This document shows, piece by piece, positions 26,858 through 37,188 of a stretch of DNA of 37,188 nt. Both the position numbers and the translations under genes were made by a program. The notes beneath the pieces are model-generated. The model did no database searches. It was given only the letters and a program-made list of their open reading frames with translations, and had not been told where the DNA came from. This stretch comes from Protostelium mycophagum (lineage: Eukaryota; Evosea; Variosea; Protosteliida; Protosteliaceae). Where the stretch lies: positions 1 to 37,188 of the forward strand of contig MZNV01002617.1 in assembly GCA_002081555.1 (NCBI GenBank), given 5' to 3'. Positions within the stretch are counted from its first letter, which is position 1, and every line of letters begins with the position of its first letter.

Positions 26858-28579
26858 ATGACAACGAACCGAGGGTTCTTCATCCATCTTTCAGAGGTGG
26901 TTCTTTTGTTCAGACGAGAAAGAGCCTGAGAAAACGTCGACCTACATCAATTCAATATTAATACTCATAGGGATGGAATATTAATCCACAAAAATCGGAA
27001 ATTTAATCATGAATTTTTATGTGACATCGGTGGCAGACTGGTGGCTGTTTGGACATTACTCCCGGTTCAGAAGTTCCTGAAAAGTAAGAAGTCGCCTGAG
27101 AAGTGCACTTTTTGTCAAAACATCAAATCAAAATTGTTTGGTCAGGCAAAATCGGCTGTGTTGGGTCAAAAGAGAAACCACAAATTCGCCAAAACACAGT
27201 CACGCCACCTTGTCTTGAGATTCAATAAGACTCTTATTTCTTGTGAAACATCTCCTGACAAGCTTGGGTCAAACCGGAACATCCTCCTCAGGACACCAAA
27301 CGTTGACCTCTTTGAACGCCGAATCATCGAAGTGGCAATGCAGTGGGCAGATGACTCTGGTGCACGGCAGGGTCTCCTTAATACTGTGCTTCGAGAGTTG
27401 TCAGAGCAAAAGTAAGTAAGACTCGTCTCTTCATCATCTTCTGACACGATTTAGAATTCTTGTTGCTGCCCTCACTCGTTTTGTGGAAAGGTTCTATTCT
27501 CTCACTGGCGTCTGTATCACAAATCGAAACGGGGACATAATGTGACGAATTATTTCTCTGCTGATTTGACAGGCTTCAGACATTCAAGCTCCTCTTCATT
27601 CCAATTGTTGAGTCCGTGGAATGTCCATCAATACACAGAATCCTCACTCATAGGAAAGAACATTTTCCTCATGTTGGCTTCTTCGAATAATCCGGAGCTG
27701 TATCACATTAGCAGATCACCCAACTTACCTTCTTCCTTCTCTTGCGAGGTTGGTCCAGCAAAATGGATCCATGTCGACTCTTTGCAGGTGTACTCTTCTG
27801 CAGCAGATTATGGCCTTAGAGTGGAAGCTTGTACACATGGCGAGATGAATGAACAATGCATCATCTTCAAGCTGTCAAGGGCTGACAAGGTAACCCATTA
27901 AAAATACATATATATTAAAAAAGTAATTCTTAATCGTCTGTGGTTTAATTATCTGTCGCACAGACGCATTTATGTATTTTATGCAAGAGTCTAATTGCCT
28001 CTTGCTATTCTCAATCGCAACATTGATGATGACAGGAAGATAATGAATACCTGGAATCATATAAACAAACAATAAATGTGTCAAAACATGCCTCTTCAAT
28101 ATGGAGGCAAGAGAAATTCGAGGCTGCAGATGACGTGAGCATTTATATCTATGATTTTTATTGTTTAATTTATTTTGGAAAATTGAAGAATATAGATGCC
28201 TGCATATCGGCTGATGCACTTGAATGAAGCATCAAAATCTATCATGCAGAGATTCCCCAACGTTGTTCCGGGCAGGTATATTTATTTTTCCGAGAATTTT
28301 CTGCGCCATTTCTGAGAAATTTCTGAGGAGAGCAGATACTTGCACCAGATCTTTGGGAAAGATGCGTCATTACCGTTGCTTACTGAGACCTTCACTTCCG
28401 TGATCAATACCGCAGAACCGTTTTCAATACCACAACTCTCGATGGACGGAGTTTCGATGAGTTTTCATATATCACCTTTACGTCATGGTTACGTTCAGCT
28501 TTCACCCGAGGAAAATGTCAAGAAAAAGCAAAAACGGTCGAAAGAAGATGTAAATAGCCGTTGGAAGTTTAAATTTTGA
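26858..28579 (+). CDS. Unknown conserved-looking protein
   Basis: I do not recognise this protein. The probable start is the ATG at 26858 (MTTNRGFFIHLSE), head to head with the F-box-like gene only 64 bp away, but the join to the second exon is not settled. Exon 2 (about 26960-27411) encodes RLVAVWTLLPVQKFLKS, a CTFC pair, and a well-ordered stretch with LLRTPNVDLFERRIIEVAMQ. Exon 3 continues ILVAALTRFVERLQTFKLLF. Later exons give RVEACTHGEMNEQCIIFKLS, SYKQTINVSKHASSIWRQEK and MPAYRLMHLNEASKSIMQRF. The gene then reads YLHQIFGKDASLPLLTETF and a basic C-terminus (KKKQKRSKEDV) that stops at 28577-28579. Phases fit at most downstream junctions. It is probably a soluble protein with a basic, possibly nuclear, tail. 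Confidence 0.5.
28276..28335 (+). repeat. Four-unit palindrome-family intron
   Basis: This is a 60-nt intron with TATTTTTC (28283), GAATTTTC (28294), GCCATTTC (28305) and GAAATTTC (28316), all spaced 11 bp. The junction joins ...NVVPG to RYLHQIFG in phase. Confidence 0.8.
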
Positions 28580-28582
28580 ATT

Positions 28583-28747
28583 ATGCAGTCGGGGGCGGGA
28601 GCCATGAATTTGCAGAAGATTTTAGCAGTGGCACTTGACCTGTTCCCATATCCTTGCGTACTATGCAGACTAGTGAGATATCTCAATTTAACCATGAGAT
28701 TAAATCATGACATCGCACTAGGGGTACTCAAAGGAGGGAAACTGTGA
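28583..28747 (+). other. Small ORF, 54 codons, doubtful
   Basis: ATG at 28583 to TGA at 28745-28747 lies entirely in the gap between two genes. The product would contain a hydrophobic stretch (ILAVALDLFPYPCVLCRLV). It could be chance, an upstream ORF of the PAS gene, or an unconnected exon. No support beyond openness. Confidence 0.2.
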
Positions 28748-28795
28748 ATTATTATGGCTTTATGCAAATAAGGTTTTATTTTATTTTAAACCATA

Positions 28796-30597
28796 ATGAT
28801 TCATTTCGAACAGGCGACTACAAAAACACGGCGGGCAGGCTTTACACCCACACCAGGTGAATTACTGTATGTTTTCATGTGCTTTATTGATTATTTGCAG
28901 GAGATAACATTGCCAACTTATTTGTGGGGTTCAAAGGTCAGACCACATTTTTCAACGCGATTGGAGCGAGTAAGGTATGTTTTACCTGATAAATGTCGAC
29001 AAACTACAACGAGACAGCCCGGGTCAGTTTTCGAATACATACTAACGGACCAAATCAACGAGAATTACAAATCTGCTGTCTGGATGGGAAATATCGTCAA
29101 GGTGACAGAAGATTGCGTGTCTCTCAGCTCTCGAGATATCTCATACGACACTCTCAGAAAAATAGAAGGTCAGCATAATTTATTTTTATCCCATAATGTT
29201 TAATGAAAAATGATGAAAGTACTAAATTGTGAAAGGCTTTTTGAGTAATTCCTACACATTACAACGCATGCCTCAACCTGTAAATAATGTGTGGTATTTT
29301 GGGGATGGACTTGACAGCATCGCTGCAAATGACCCACTCATAGACCCGTGGCAAAATCACGCATTGCCCAGTATCACAAAAAAGGTGTGCAGATCTTTTA
29401 CTCGGTGAAAATATATTGATACAATCAGATCGGTTTAGAATTGGGGCAAAAACAGAAGGTGAGAACCAGTTGTAGATACAACAAATGACTGGTTGTAGAT
29501 AGTGAATCCTTTTTTCATGCAGACTCTGGATGTACCTGCCATGGACAATACAAAATGGGAGTCCGCCTTCCTTTTTGCGCCGGTTGGGATCACAATAGTG
29601 AGATATCATAAATGACATTTGATCATTAACATTCTTGTAGATGGGTCCAGATTCACATTTTATTAAAGTGAATTCGAAATTTTGCATGTTGACGGGGTCA
29701 GTCTCGTTGTAGACGTACAAAAATTAAATAATGACTGTTGAAGGTACTCAGAAGAGGAATTGACATCACGGCAATATATTCCACTAACTCACCCGGAAGA
29801 TATAGATAAGGCCCTGATGGCCGCGCAACAACTCATCAGCGGAGAGCTGAAGAGTCTACACTTTTTAAAGAGATACATCCACAAGTTGGGACACACGATA
29901 CACGTTATCATCTATTTGCAGGTCAGCATCACTTCCTTTTATGTCACAAAGAGTAGTGGTGCAAAGCCTCAGCACCCTCCAATCTGACTCGTTGTAGAGC
30001 ATCAGAGATGAGAACAACCAGATATTATTTTTCATGGGAATTGTGATCCCAACAGAGGAACTGTGCGGTGCTCTCTCAGAAGCACTTACACCGATACAAA
30101 ACGAGATCTTCTTTCAATCTTTCGAGAACAGCAGCTTGAAAGCTTGTATCCTCACACGGGACGGCATCATCAGAGACTCAAACCCTTCCTTTTGTAATGT
30201 ATGTCGATCACTCATGATGTTCAAACTAATTCATGTGCTCAAAATGACCATCACAGAGCTTCGGAGTTACAAAATGGGATTTGAGAGATAAGTTCTTTAT
30301 GGATTTATTGGTTGCAGAGGATCAAATCAATTTGACTCGAGTACTCTATGGGCTGATACGGGGTGTACAAGTGAGGAGGGATGTAGTGGGTAAGATATCA
30401 TTGGGAGGAATAATCCTGACAACAACAGCCCGAATGAATATAAATATGAGACCAATTTGGTGCTGCGTGTCCATCTTGCCGCTCCGAGACGCTCGAGGTG
30501 AATTATATCACCTTTTATTATTCTCAACTTGATAGGGATGGTGACAAACTTTATCATTGATTATCAAGAAGTATCGCAACAAAGCAATGTCTCATGA
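28796..30597 (+). CDS. PAS-domain protein without obvious output domain
   Basis: The start is the ATG at 28796 (MIHFEQATTK) and the stop is TGA at 30595-30597. The N-terminal part (GDNIANLFVGFKGQTTFFN, then RELQICCLDGKYRQ) may be a first PAS-like unit. The clear PAS domain is at about 29640-29930: GITI, then MGPDSHFIKVNSKFCMLTG, YSEEEL, THPEDIDKA, and a PAC-like LKRYIHKLGHTIHVIIYLQ. A second PAS starts near 30140 (KACILTRDGIIRDSNPSFC) and ends with RMNINMRPIWCCVSILPLRD. PAS domains sense small ligands or mediate dimerisation. I see no kinase, bHLH, cyclase or EAL/GGDEF output domain, and no LOV-type flavin-binding Cys motif. It may act as an adaptor. The gap to the convergent RMND5-like gene is 42 bp. 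Confidence 0.7.
29385..29522 (+). other. 138-nt intron with two internal GTTGTAGAT motifs
   Basis: This intron of the PAS gene runs from GTGTGC to CATGCAG. It contains GTTGTAGAT twice (about 29469 and 29492), and the first copy is part of the near-palindrome GTTGTAGATACAAC. Splicing at the final CAG gives TLDVPAMDN leading into the PAS domain. The internal motifs look like unused acceptors. Confidence 0.55.
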
Positions 30598-30639
30598 AAA
30601 TATATTTCAATAAAAAGTGGAAAAACATACAAAGATTTA

Positions 30640-32395
30640 TCAAAAGTTGATCTGTAGAGTTCGACCGGGTGTCTGCTCCACCGGACAATAAGGGCACTTC
30701 AACCTGCACACGTCATCACAAGTTTTGATGACGTCACTCGTAATTGCCCACCTGTTCCCCCCCTTGACCAATTTGTTCATTGATACTTTTGATATGACAT
30801 GTCCGCATGTCAATCTGACAGGTGGGTTATCGCTCGTAGTTTGAGACCTTGTGACCGGACAAGCGAAAATAGAATGGTATTGTAGATTGGGTCCTGTAAT
30901 GTTTAATCACACTGCATAGATATAGGTGAATCACCTATGTCCAGCTCGAGAGGTTGCAGTTTGAGTGTTTTGGCCTGTGCAATACTGGCGATCTTGATGA
31001 TTTCAATCATCTATATATAATGATATTTGTATATATTTTCCCACCTTTAATTGCATGGGGAGAGCCATGCTCCCTGCAACCATACTGCAACCCTTTAGAA
31101 TGGAGTTTTCACTGATATTTCACCTCAAAAACAACGGGCTTTGCAAGGGGAGGCCCATCAGACGGCAGGATGAGCTCAGAAAGTCCTCCGCAATCTCGTC
31201 CCAAAGACTATTGGAATTATCTACAAAATAGGAGGAATACGGTGACTTCTCCAGCCTCCCCACAAAAATCAGACATCCCATCAGCTTCTGTATTTCTCCG
31301 AAATTTCAGCGAGATTTCATCACATTAGTGCATACCTTTCAATTGGTTCCTCGAAAAAGGAGGGAAATTTTCTCTTGCAAACTCTACCGCTTGTTGTGGT
31401 TGAGCTTGTAATAATGATACAAATTGCAAACGGATTATTTTGAATTCTAGATCACTCTTTCTTTCTATGCGTCCTATTGAATCCCCTTCTGGATCCACCG
31501 TCTACAATCATATTTATTAATCTTTTTATTGACTTCGATAAAAAGTAATTGAATATCTTGGAATGATTTTTGCTTAAAATTATAAATGATAAGAATGAAT
31601 GGATCCATTGTGTAGAAGAGAAATGTATACTTCTTACTTGTGTGTCTATTGCTAATAGTTCTGCTCTCTTCTCAACAGCCCATCTACAACGAGTTAATAT
31701 CAAGAACTAGTCAATGAATCGTTTTCTCGCCTTGACACAGAGGTGAGGTCTCTCCCCTTCTGAATGTCGATCATGATGCGATGTATGTCTTGGAATTGAG
31801 CGATGCGCTCTGGGTTTACTGTTCCCTTGGACTCCTTTTACGTTTAGTTGTTGTGATGATTATTGTAATTGTTACCTCTGTGAAAGTGTTGACAAGATCA
31901 AATCTGCCCTCTCTCATCAGATGTTCAGAGATGGCATTGTGCATCGCGTTCTGATCAAATTTGATGTTTGGATCCAATGCCTTCGTAATGTCTTGCGAGA
32001 AAGGCTGAGATGAATTTGTCAGCAGATTTGGTTCGTGTTACATTATGTGTCACCTTCTCTGCTGCTTTTCCAAACTTGGAGATGAAAGTGTAATATTCTT
32101 TTAATTCATTTGCGACTGCTGCAGAAGGATTCTGCTCTCCTATTTTCTTGTGCAGCGAGGAGATGACTTCCGAGACACTCTCATTTTCGACATCCATCTT
32201 ATCTTTGAAGAAAGATGAGCAGACATTTTCTATATATATCCTACTAAGTTCAAGTGCTGACTTTGCCTGCTCTATAGACTTCAATAATGAATCGATATGA
32301 GATCCTGTTTTCTGATAACATGTCTTTTGTTTCTTTGTCAATCTCTCCAAAGGTGTCTTGATCTTCTCAAGATCAGAGGCGAAATTGTCACCCAT
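30640..32395 (-). CDS. RMND5/GID2-type E3 ubiquitin ligase subunit (CTLH complex)
   Basis: This is the RING-bearing subunit of the GID/CTLH ubiquitin ligase, which in yeast degrades gluconeogenic enzymes. The start is the ATG at 32395 (MGDNFASDLEKI) and the stop is at 30640-30642. A long helical N-terminus leads to a LisH segment (NAISEHLMREGRFDLVNTF), then a CTLH region of short alpha-helices. That region includes KLMGCLIFVGRLEKSPYSS and a stretch reading FVDNSNSLWDEIAEDFLS. The C-terminal degenerate RING reads PVRLTCGHVISK, KLVKGG and CRLKCPYCPVEQTPGRTLQI before the stop. The order and the ending with Cys-Pro-x-Cys-Pro fit RMND5A/B rather than MAEA/GID9. Estimated length is about 390 residues, like the human protein. 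The start is about 100 bp from the divergent NAT10 start. Confidence 0.85.
31288..31335 (-). repeat. Palindrome-family intron (RMND5-like gene)
   Basis: This is a 48-nt intron. On the minus strand GAAATCTC, GAAATTTC and GAAATACA follow at 11-bp spacing, and the last unit runs into the final AG. It joins ...QLK to KLMGCLIFVG. Confidence 0.75.
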
Positions 32396-32498
32396 GATGA
32401 TTCCGCGTGTTGTGTGAAAAATGTCCTTTACTCGTTGTAGAGAAGCGTTACAAAATTTCAGAATGTTTTGAGATCAGATCACAAGGTGATTATCGGCC
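32396..32498. promoter_or_regulatory. Compact divergent promoter (RMND5-like / NAT10)
   Basis: These 103 bp must serve both genes. GATCAGATCACAA (32472-32484) lies 14 bp before the NAT10 ATG and is shared with the SET gene upstream region. No TATA box was recognised. Confidence 0.45.
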
Positions 32499-35400
32499 AT
32501 GAAGAAGATTGATCAGCGTATCCGCACTCTCATAGAGAATGCTGTTCTGACACGTGAGCGTACCTTCTTCTTCATCGTGGGTGATAGAGGAAAATACCAG
32601 GTGAAGCTTTGTTTGTGTGATTGTCCAGAGCTGATCTTGCAAAGGTAGTGAACCTCTACAACATCATGGTTCGTTCTACTGTGAGAGAGAAACCAAATGT
32701 CCTCTGGTGTTACAAGAAGGAATTAGGATTCAGCACACACGCACAAAAGCGTATGAGAGAAGTACAGCAGAAGGTTAAGAAGGGTTTAGCCGATCATGAC
32801 ACTGTAGGTGTCACCACCATTTATTGCTTCTAATCATCAATAGGAAGATCCTTTCGATCTTTTCGTCGGTACAGCCAACATTAGATTCTCTTACTACAAG
32901 GACTCCCACAAGATCCTCGGTAACACCTATGGTATTCTGGTGCTTCAAGATTTCGAAGCCTTGACACCCAACTTGTTGGCCAGAACCATCGAGACAGTAG
33001 AGGGCGGTGGTTTCATCGTCCTTCTTTTAAAGACAATGGACTCCTTGAAACAGCTCTACACCCTCAGCATGGTGAGTGACAGTTGATCCAATTTCGCGAG
33101 AAGTGTCTGCACCTGGTGAAAATCAGAACCATTTTCTTTCATTAGTGTAGATGAATATAAAATGATGATATGATAGGATGTTCACTCAAGGCTCCGAACA
33201 GAGAGTAACAATGACGTCACCGGAAGATTCAACGAGAGATTCTTGTTGTCTTTAGCATCGCACAGAAACATATTGGTCACGGACGGAGAATTAAATGTGC
33301 TACCTCTGTCTTCACACATGAGTGGCATAACCCCCATCACAGATAAGGTCATCCTCTTAAACCTAAAACTATATGTTGTGTCGTACATGAATAATCTCGT
33401 GATTGTGAAGAAGTACGGCTGAAAGAATGCAGAAGAAAAAGGAGAATAAAGAGTTAAAAGAGATCAAGGACAGCTTACACGGAGTTGAGCCAGCAGGAAG
33501 TATCGTCAACGCCACTCGTTCTGTGGAACAGGTCTGAAGTTTGAAATCTCTGCGAAATTTCTGACATCATCCAGGCCAAGGCCGTGATGACCTTCATCGA
33601 GGCGATTTCCGAGAAAAGTCTGAGGTCAACAGTGACATTAACTGCAGGAAGAGGAAGAGGAAAATCAGCAGCTTTGGGTCTGGCCATGGCTTCAGCCATA
33701 GCTTTTGGATATTCAAACATATTTGTCACCAGTCCTTCACCGGAGAACTTGAGGACATTATTCGATTTCGTCTTTAAGGTGGGTCTTCCTATTCTTTTCA
33801 ATCGAGCATCATTTTCCTTGTGGTCTAGGTATTTGTCTAGTATAGATATATGAAAATGAGTAGGGACTTGAGGCACTTAACATGAAAGAACACACCGATT
33901 ACGAGATAGTACAGAGCACAAATCCCGACTTCAACAAGGCCATTGTGAGAGTCAATTTCTTCAGAGAACACAGACAGACCATACAGTACATCCAACCCCA
34001 AGACGCACACAAATTGGGACAGGTAAGCCACCATAATCTCATCGAAGTCTCATTGAAATCTATCAGGCAGAGCTTGTGGTGATTGACGAGGCGGCTGCCA
34101 TACCTCTACCTCTGGTCAAGTCTTTGTTAGGACCTTATTTGGTATTCATGTCATCTACAATCAACGGATATGAAGGAACAGGAAGATCTCTCTCTTTGAA
34201 GTTGATCAAACAGTTGAAGGAACAGAGCGAGAAGAGCACGAGTGGAAGATTATTGAGAGAAATCGAACTCACTGAGCCCATTCGGTACGTCCATGTTTTT
34301 CTCGGTGCAGCGAATTTTTCGTATGAAAAGGATTATTTCTTCTCGTTATAGATGATGAGAAATCACCAGTTACGCACAAGGAGACCCCATTGAGAAATGG
34401 CTTAACGACTTGCTTTGCCTCGACGCATCTCAAGTACAAAAGATACCGTCAGGATTTCCTCACCCAGAAGAGTGTGAATTGTACTATGTCAACAGGGACA
34501 CACTCTTCTCTTACCACAAAGCATCCGAGTCTTTCTTACAGAGGCTCGTCGCATTATTCGTCTCCTCACACTACAAGAATTCCCCCGATGACTTGTTGCT
34601 GATGAGTGATGCACCTTCACACCACCTCTTTGTTCTTTTAGGTCCTATAGACCCGTCACAGAAGGGCCTTCCTGAGATATTATGTGCCGTACAGGTACAT
34701 CACCTCGAGATTTCGTGGAATACTCATCGAAATTTCAAGGTCTCATTAGAAGGAAGAATCTCACGTCAGCACGCACTGGACAGTTTTAACAGAGGAAAAG
34801 CTGCTGCTGGAGATCTAATACCATGGACTATCTCCCAGCAATACCAAGATGCAGATTTCCCCACACTTTCTGGTGCCAGAGTGGTCAGAATATCCACACA
34901 CCCCGAATACCAAGGAATGAAGTACGGAACGAGGGCTTTGCAATTGCTCCACTCTTACTACAAGGGTGAGATCGTCTCCCTGTCAGAGGTAATTCTATTT
35001 ATAGGACAGAATATATTGACAATGAATAGGAGAATGATGAGGAAGAGAAGGTCCTAAAAAAGGAGAAGGAAGAGAAGCCCAAGAGCTTACAAGAGGAGAC
35101 GATCAAACCAAGGGCCAACTTACCACCGCTGCTCACTGAGCTCAAAGACAGGTGAAGTCGTTGGTCAATCTAGTCGAAAGATTGTCTAACAAAATCGATT
35201 TCAATGAGAAATATCTCTTGTTCTCGCATATTGAAACGAAGGGTCGCATCATCGAGTGAAAAATTATCTAAATAATGAGCAATTACTTCTACGATGATGA
35301 CGTGTACAGATCACCAGAGAGTCTGAATTACATCGGAGTGAGTTTCGGACTGACACCCCAGCTGTACAACTTTTGGAACAAAGGAGGGTACCTCCCCGTC

Positions 35401-36470
35401 TACATCAGACAGTCAAAGAACGAGTTGACCGGAGAGAATACTTGCATTATGATCAAGTCTTTGAGAGGTGAAGACCAAGAGATGAAGGTGGAGAATGACT
35501 GGCTGGAGTCTTTCCACCAAGATTTCAGAAGAAGGTATTTATTTGTAAAATTGAAAAGTAGGGAATTTGTAACATATAAATAGATTCTTGTCATTGAGCG
35601 GAATAACATTCAGAGATTTCACATCTAGTGTGTCCTTATCTATAATGGACCCTAAAAAGAAGGACGGCAGCATGCAACTCCTCGACAGGCAGCAACTGTC
35701 ATTGTTCTTCAGCCCTTACGATCTGAAGAGGCTGGAGAGTTACGCCGGGAACCTGTCAGATTTCCATGTCATCATGGATATGCTTCCAGCGATATCTAGG
35801 TTATGCTTTTTGGGAGGAATCAAAGTGGAGTTATCTGTGGTACAGAGTGCTATTCTTTTGGGAATGGGTTCTCAGAACAAGTCTGTGGAGGAGCTTGCGG
35901 TGAGTTTTCGACGAGATTTCGGAGTTTTGACGGCGTACAGGCGGAGTTGAATGTGAACGTAAATCAAATTTTGGCGATGTTTAACAAGGGGATGAAAAAG
36001 GTCTCCAACGCGCTGAGAGCAATTCAAGAGAAGGCAGTCGAAGGAGCCATAATGCCTCCATCAAAGAAGAATAACAAGAAGCCACAGCCAGAGAAATGTC
36101 AGTGTTTACGAATATACTGTATGGTCCGCGGCTCTGCCGCTACGTAGTTTACAACATGACCGACACTGTTTCGTCCATCAAAAATTCAAATAAATGTTTA
36201 TTAAAAAAATATAAATAATATTAATAATGAACAGCCAAGAAGGAAGAAAATACACCAGTGGATAATGAACTGGTACAACACGAAGTGAAAAAGCTGCTGT
36301 CCTCCAAGAACACAAAGCACGCCGTAAGTGTCACCGACGAAGAGTTGGGCGGTGCCCATTCCGACACAATAAGTATCAAAAAGAGACAAGTGGACGACAA
36401 GTTCTCCACACCCCAACCACAAAAGAAGAAGAGAGAGGTCATCCAAGCCCCAAAGACTTCCAAGAAATAA
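32499..36470 (+). CDS. NAT10: RNA cytidine acetyltransferase (NAT10/Kre33)
   Basis: This enzyme makes N4-acetylcytidine in 18S rRNA and in some tRNAs, in the nucleolus, using acetyl-CoA and ATP. The start is the ATG at 32499 (MKKIDQRIRTLIENAVL). Family blocks follow in the right order: LWCYKKELGFS, LQDFEALTPNLLARTIE and EGGGFIV, the helicase-like P-loop GRGRGKSAALGL (about 33649) and SNIFVTSPSPENL. Then come Walker B VVIDEAAAIPLPL (about 34077) and STINGYEGTGRSLSLK. The acetyltransferase core has LYYVNRDTLFSYHKAS, DLIPWTISQQYQD and the acetyl-CoA loop HPEYQGMKYGTRAL. A tRNA-binding region includes FFSPYDLKRLESYAGN and AILLGMGSQNKSVEEL. The tail is Lys-rich and nucleolar-type, and TAA is at 36468-36470. 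About 1,000 residues, as in human. It is cut by about 13 short introns, four of the 11-bp palindrome family. It looks intact. Confidence 0.95.
33532..33574 (+). repeat. Palindrome-family intron (NAT10)
   Basis: This is a 43-nt intron with GAAATCTC (33543) and GAAATTTC (33554) 11 bp apart, ending ATCCAG. It joins ...RSVEQ to AKAVMTFIE. Confidence 0.75.
34023..34066 (+). repeat. Palindrome-family intron (NAT10)
   Basis: This is a 44-nt intron with ATAATCTC (34033), GAAGTCTC (34044) and GAAATCTA (34055) at 11-bp spacing, then TCAG. It joins ...KLGQ to AELVVIDEA. Confidence 0.75.
34695..34739 (+). repeat. Palindrome-family intron (NAT10)
   Basis: This is a 45-nt intron with GAGATTTC (34707), a weak GGAATACT (34718) and GAAATTTC (34729) at 11-bp spacing, ending AAG. 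It joins ...ILCAVQ to VSLEGRIS. Confidence 0.75.
35900..35940 (+). repeat. Palindrome-family intron (NAT10)
   Basis: This is a 41-nt intron with GAGTTTTC (35902) and GAGATTTC (35913) 11 bp apart, ending GTACAG. It joins ...KSVEELA to AELNVNVNQ. Confidence 0.75.
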
Positions 36471-36540
36471 ACTTCTTTCACAGTAAATGTTCAGAATTTG
36501 TTCTTTGAGGGTAATAATACAAACATGGGGACTCAAATTT

Positions 36541-36628
36541 CCGTTAGCAACACGTTAAGGTCCATAGCAATAAAGTTTGCGTTAACTAACGTTTGTTCTT
36601 ACCGCAGTGGGGATTCGAGTCCGCTGCG
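36541..36628. repeat. Inverted-repeat cluster downstream of NAT10
   Basis: CGTTA or its complement occurs four times (about 36542, 36552, and the palindromic CGTTAACTAACG near 36572). A hairpin follows with arms CGCAG (36603-36607) and CTGCG (36624-36628) around GGGATTCGAGTCC. It could be a relic terminal repeat or a tRNA-derived element. The rest of 36471-36659 holds no gene. Confidence 0.4.
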
Positions 36629-36659
36629 CAATAGGAATCATAATTATTATCCAGAATAA

Positions 36660-36905
36660 ATGGTTGTGTGCGGGCATTGTCCTTCACCTTTTGGGATGCA
36701 GAAATGGGGCAATACACACCCCAAGAAGATGCCTTCATTTTGAGAACTGAAGCATGCTGGACTAGTGTCAGAAGTAACCAAAATGTACTCTGTTGGAACA
36801 GCCTACCTACAGGGGAAGACTACAAAAAAGGTGTTCTCTCACTCTCTCAGCAGCAAAGATAATTTTTTATTTAATCATCATCTGTTTCATATATGTGTAT
36901 TGTGA
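36660..36905 (+). pseudogene. Decayed ORF with one internal stop
   Basis: From the ATG at 36660 (MVVCGHCPSPFGMQKWG) the frame is broken once by TGA at 36741-36743. It then continues protein-like (ELKHAGLVSEVTKMYSVGTAY) to TGA at 36903-36905. I do not recognise it. It could be a pseudogene, a mobile-element fragment, or an exon pair whose intron I cannot see. The remaining 36906-37188 shows only short open frames and no supported gene. Confidence 0.25.
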
Positions 36906-37188
36906 TGGATGCAGATGTGTCCGTCTGCATAAATTTTTTTGGTCATGCGGTGACTTGGAGACAAATTAGAATAATAAAAACATTATTCCTACTTCAAGGA
37001 ATAATGACGGCGATAATCTCAATGTCCAAGTCTGTGTTATGGCTCTGCAAGTATATTAGTACAGTCTTTGACATCGCAGACACAGATTTGTACCAATTTC
37101 AAAATTATCGTTTGAAGCAAATGATTGTTCAACAATCCCGGTACAGAATGCAAGTGTTGCAGTAAGGTGGTCACTGGGGTGACAATTG

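Noticed and set aside
29427-29458. Tiny exon reading NWGKNRR in the PAS gene
   Set aside because: Including it gives an early stop; a single 138-nt intron (29385-29522) keeps the PAS frame.
28796-30597. LOV photoreceptor domain
   Set aside because: The flavin-binding Asn-Cys-Arg-Phe-Leu motif is absent from both PAS units.
33475-33876. 133-codon minus-strand ORF inside NAT10
   Set aside because: It is the antisense shadow of the conserved NAT10 P-loop exon.
36595-36635. tRNA-like T-arm (GGGATTCGAGTCC)
   Set aside because: The five bases either side do not pair as a T-stem, and no D-arm, anticodon arm or acceptor stem lies upstream.

Overview
This window is nuclear DNA from a eukaryote. Every recognisable gene is split by many very short introns (mostly 38-60 nt, GT-AG), genes sit on both strands, and the products are eukaryote-specific: NAT10/Kre33, ATG2, an ABCC transporter, a RMND5/GID2 ubiquitin ligase and a SET methyltransferase. 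The compactness (some intergenic gaps of 40-150 bp, very short UTRs, AATAAA near stops) and the mix of families point to a free-living or host-associated protist. I cannot fix the lineage from sequence alone. No bacterial, organellar or viral features were seen.

Layout. 1-934: gene-poor, with a degenerate ORF-like stretch and a 166-bp tandem duplication. 935-2223 (-): Gln/Met-rich protein of unknown function. 2531-4665 (+): SET-domain methyltransferase with a signal peptide and a C-terminal RDEL. 4740 to about 7430 (-): acidic, Ser/Thr-rich unknown. 7471-9232 (-): multi-pass membrane protein. 9665-11908 (+): DD3-3-like secreted/membrane-anchored protein. About 12310-12858 (+): small basic/acidic unknown. 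13101-18452 (+): full ABCC transporter. 18542-25202 (-): ATG2. 25335-26793 (-): F-box-like protein. 26858-28579 (+): unknown. 28796-30597 (+): PAS-domain protein. 30640-32395 (-): RMND5/GID2 E3 ligase. 32499-36470 (+): NAT10/Kre33 RNA cytidine acetyltransferase. 36471-37188: no intact gene, a hairpin and a decayed ORF.

The neighbours do not form a pathway; this is an ordinary gene-dense eukaryotic region. The standout signal is in the introns. At least twelve, in seven genes on both strands, are built from tandem 11-bp units whose 8-bp core is the perfect palindrome GAAATTTC. In several the units run almost from donor to acceptor, with the last unit's TTTC supplying the pyrimidines before the AG. 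This looks like an introner-like or repeat-generated intron family. A second recurrent signal is an extended 3' splice site, GTTGTAG|AT(G). The most interesting single gene is the SET protein, whose two ends predict residence in the ER lumen.

Exon structures were read by eye from phase-consistent GT-AG junctions and protein similarity recalled from memory. Gene ends are firmer than every internal junction.
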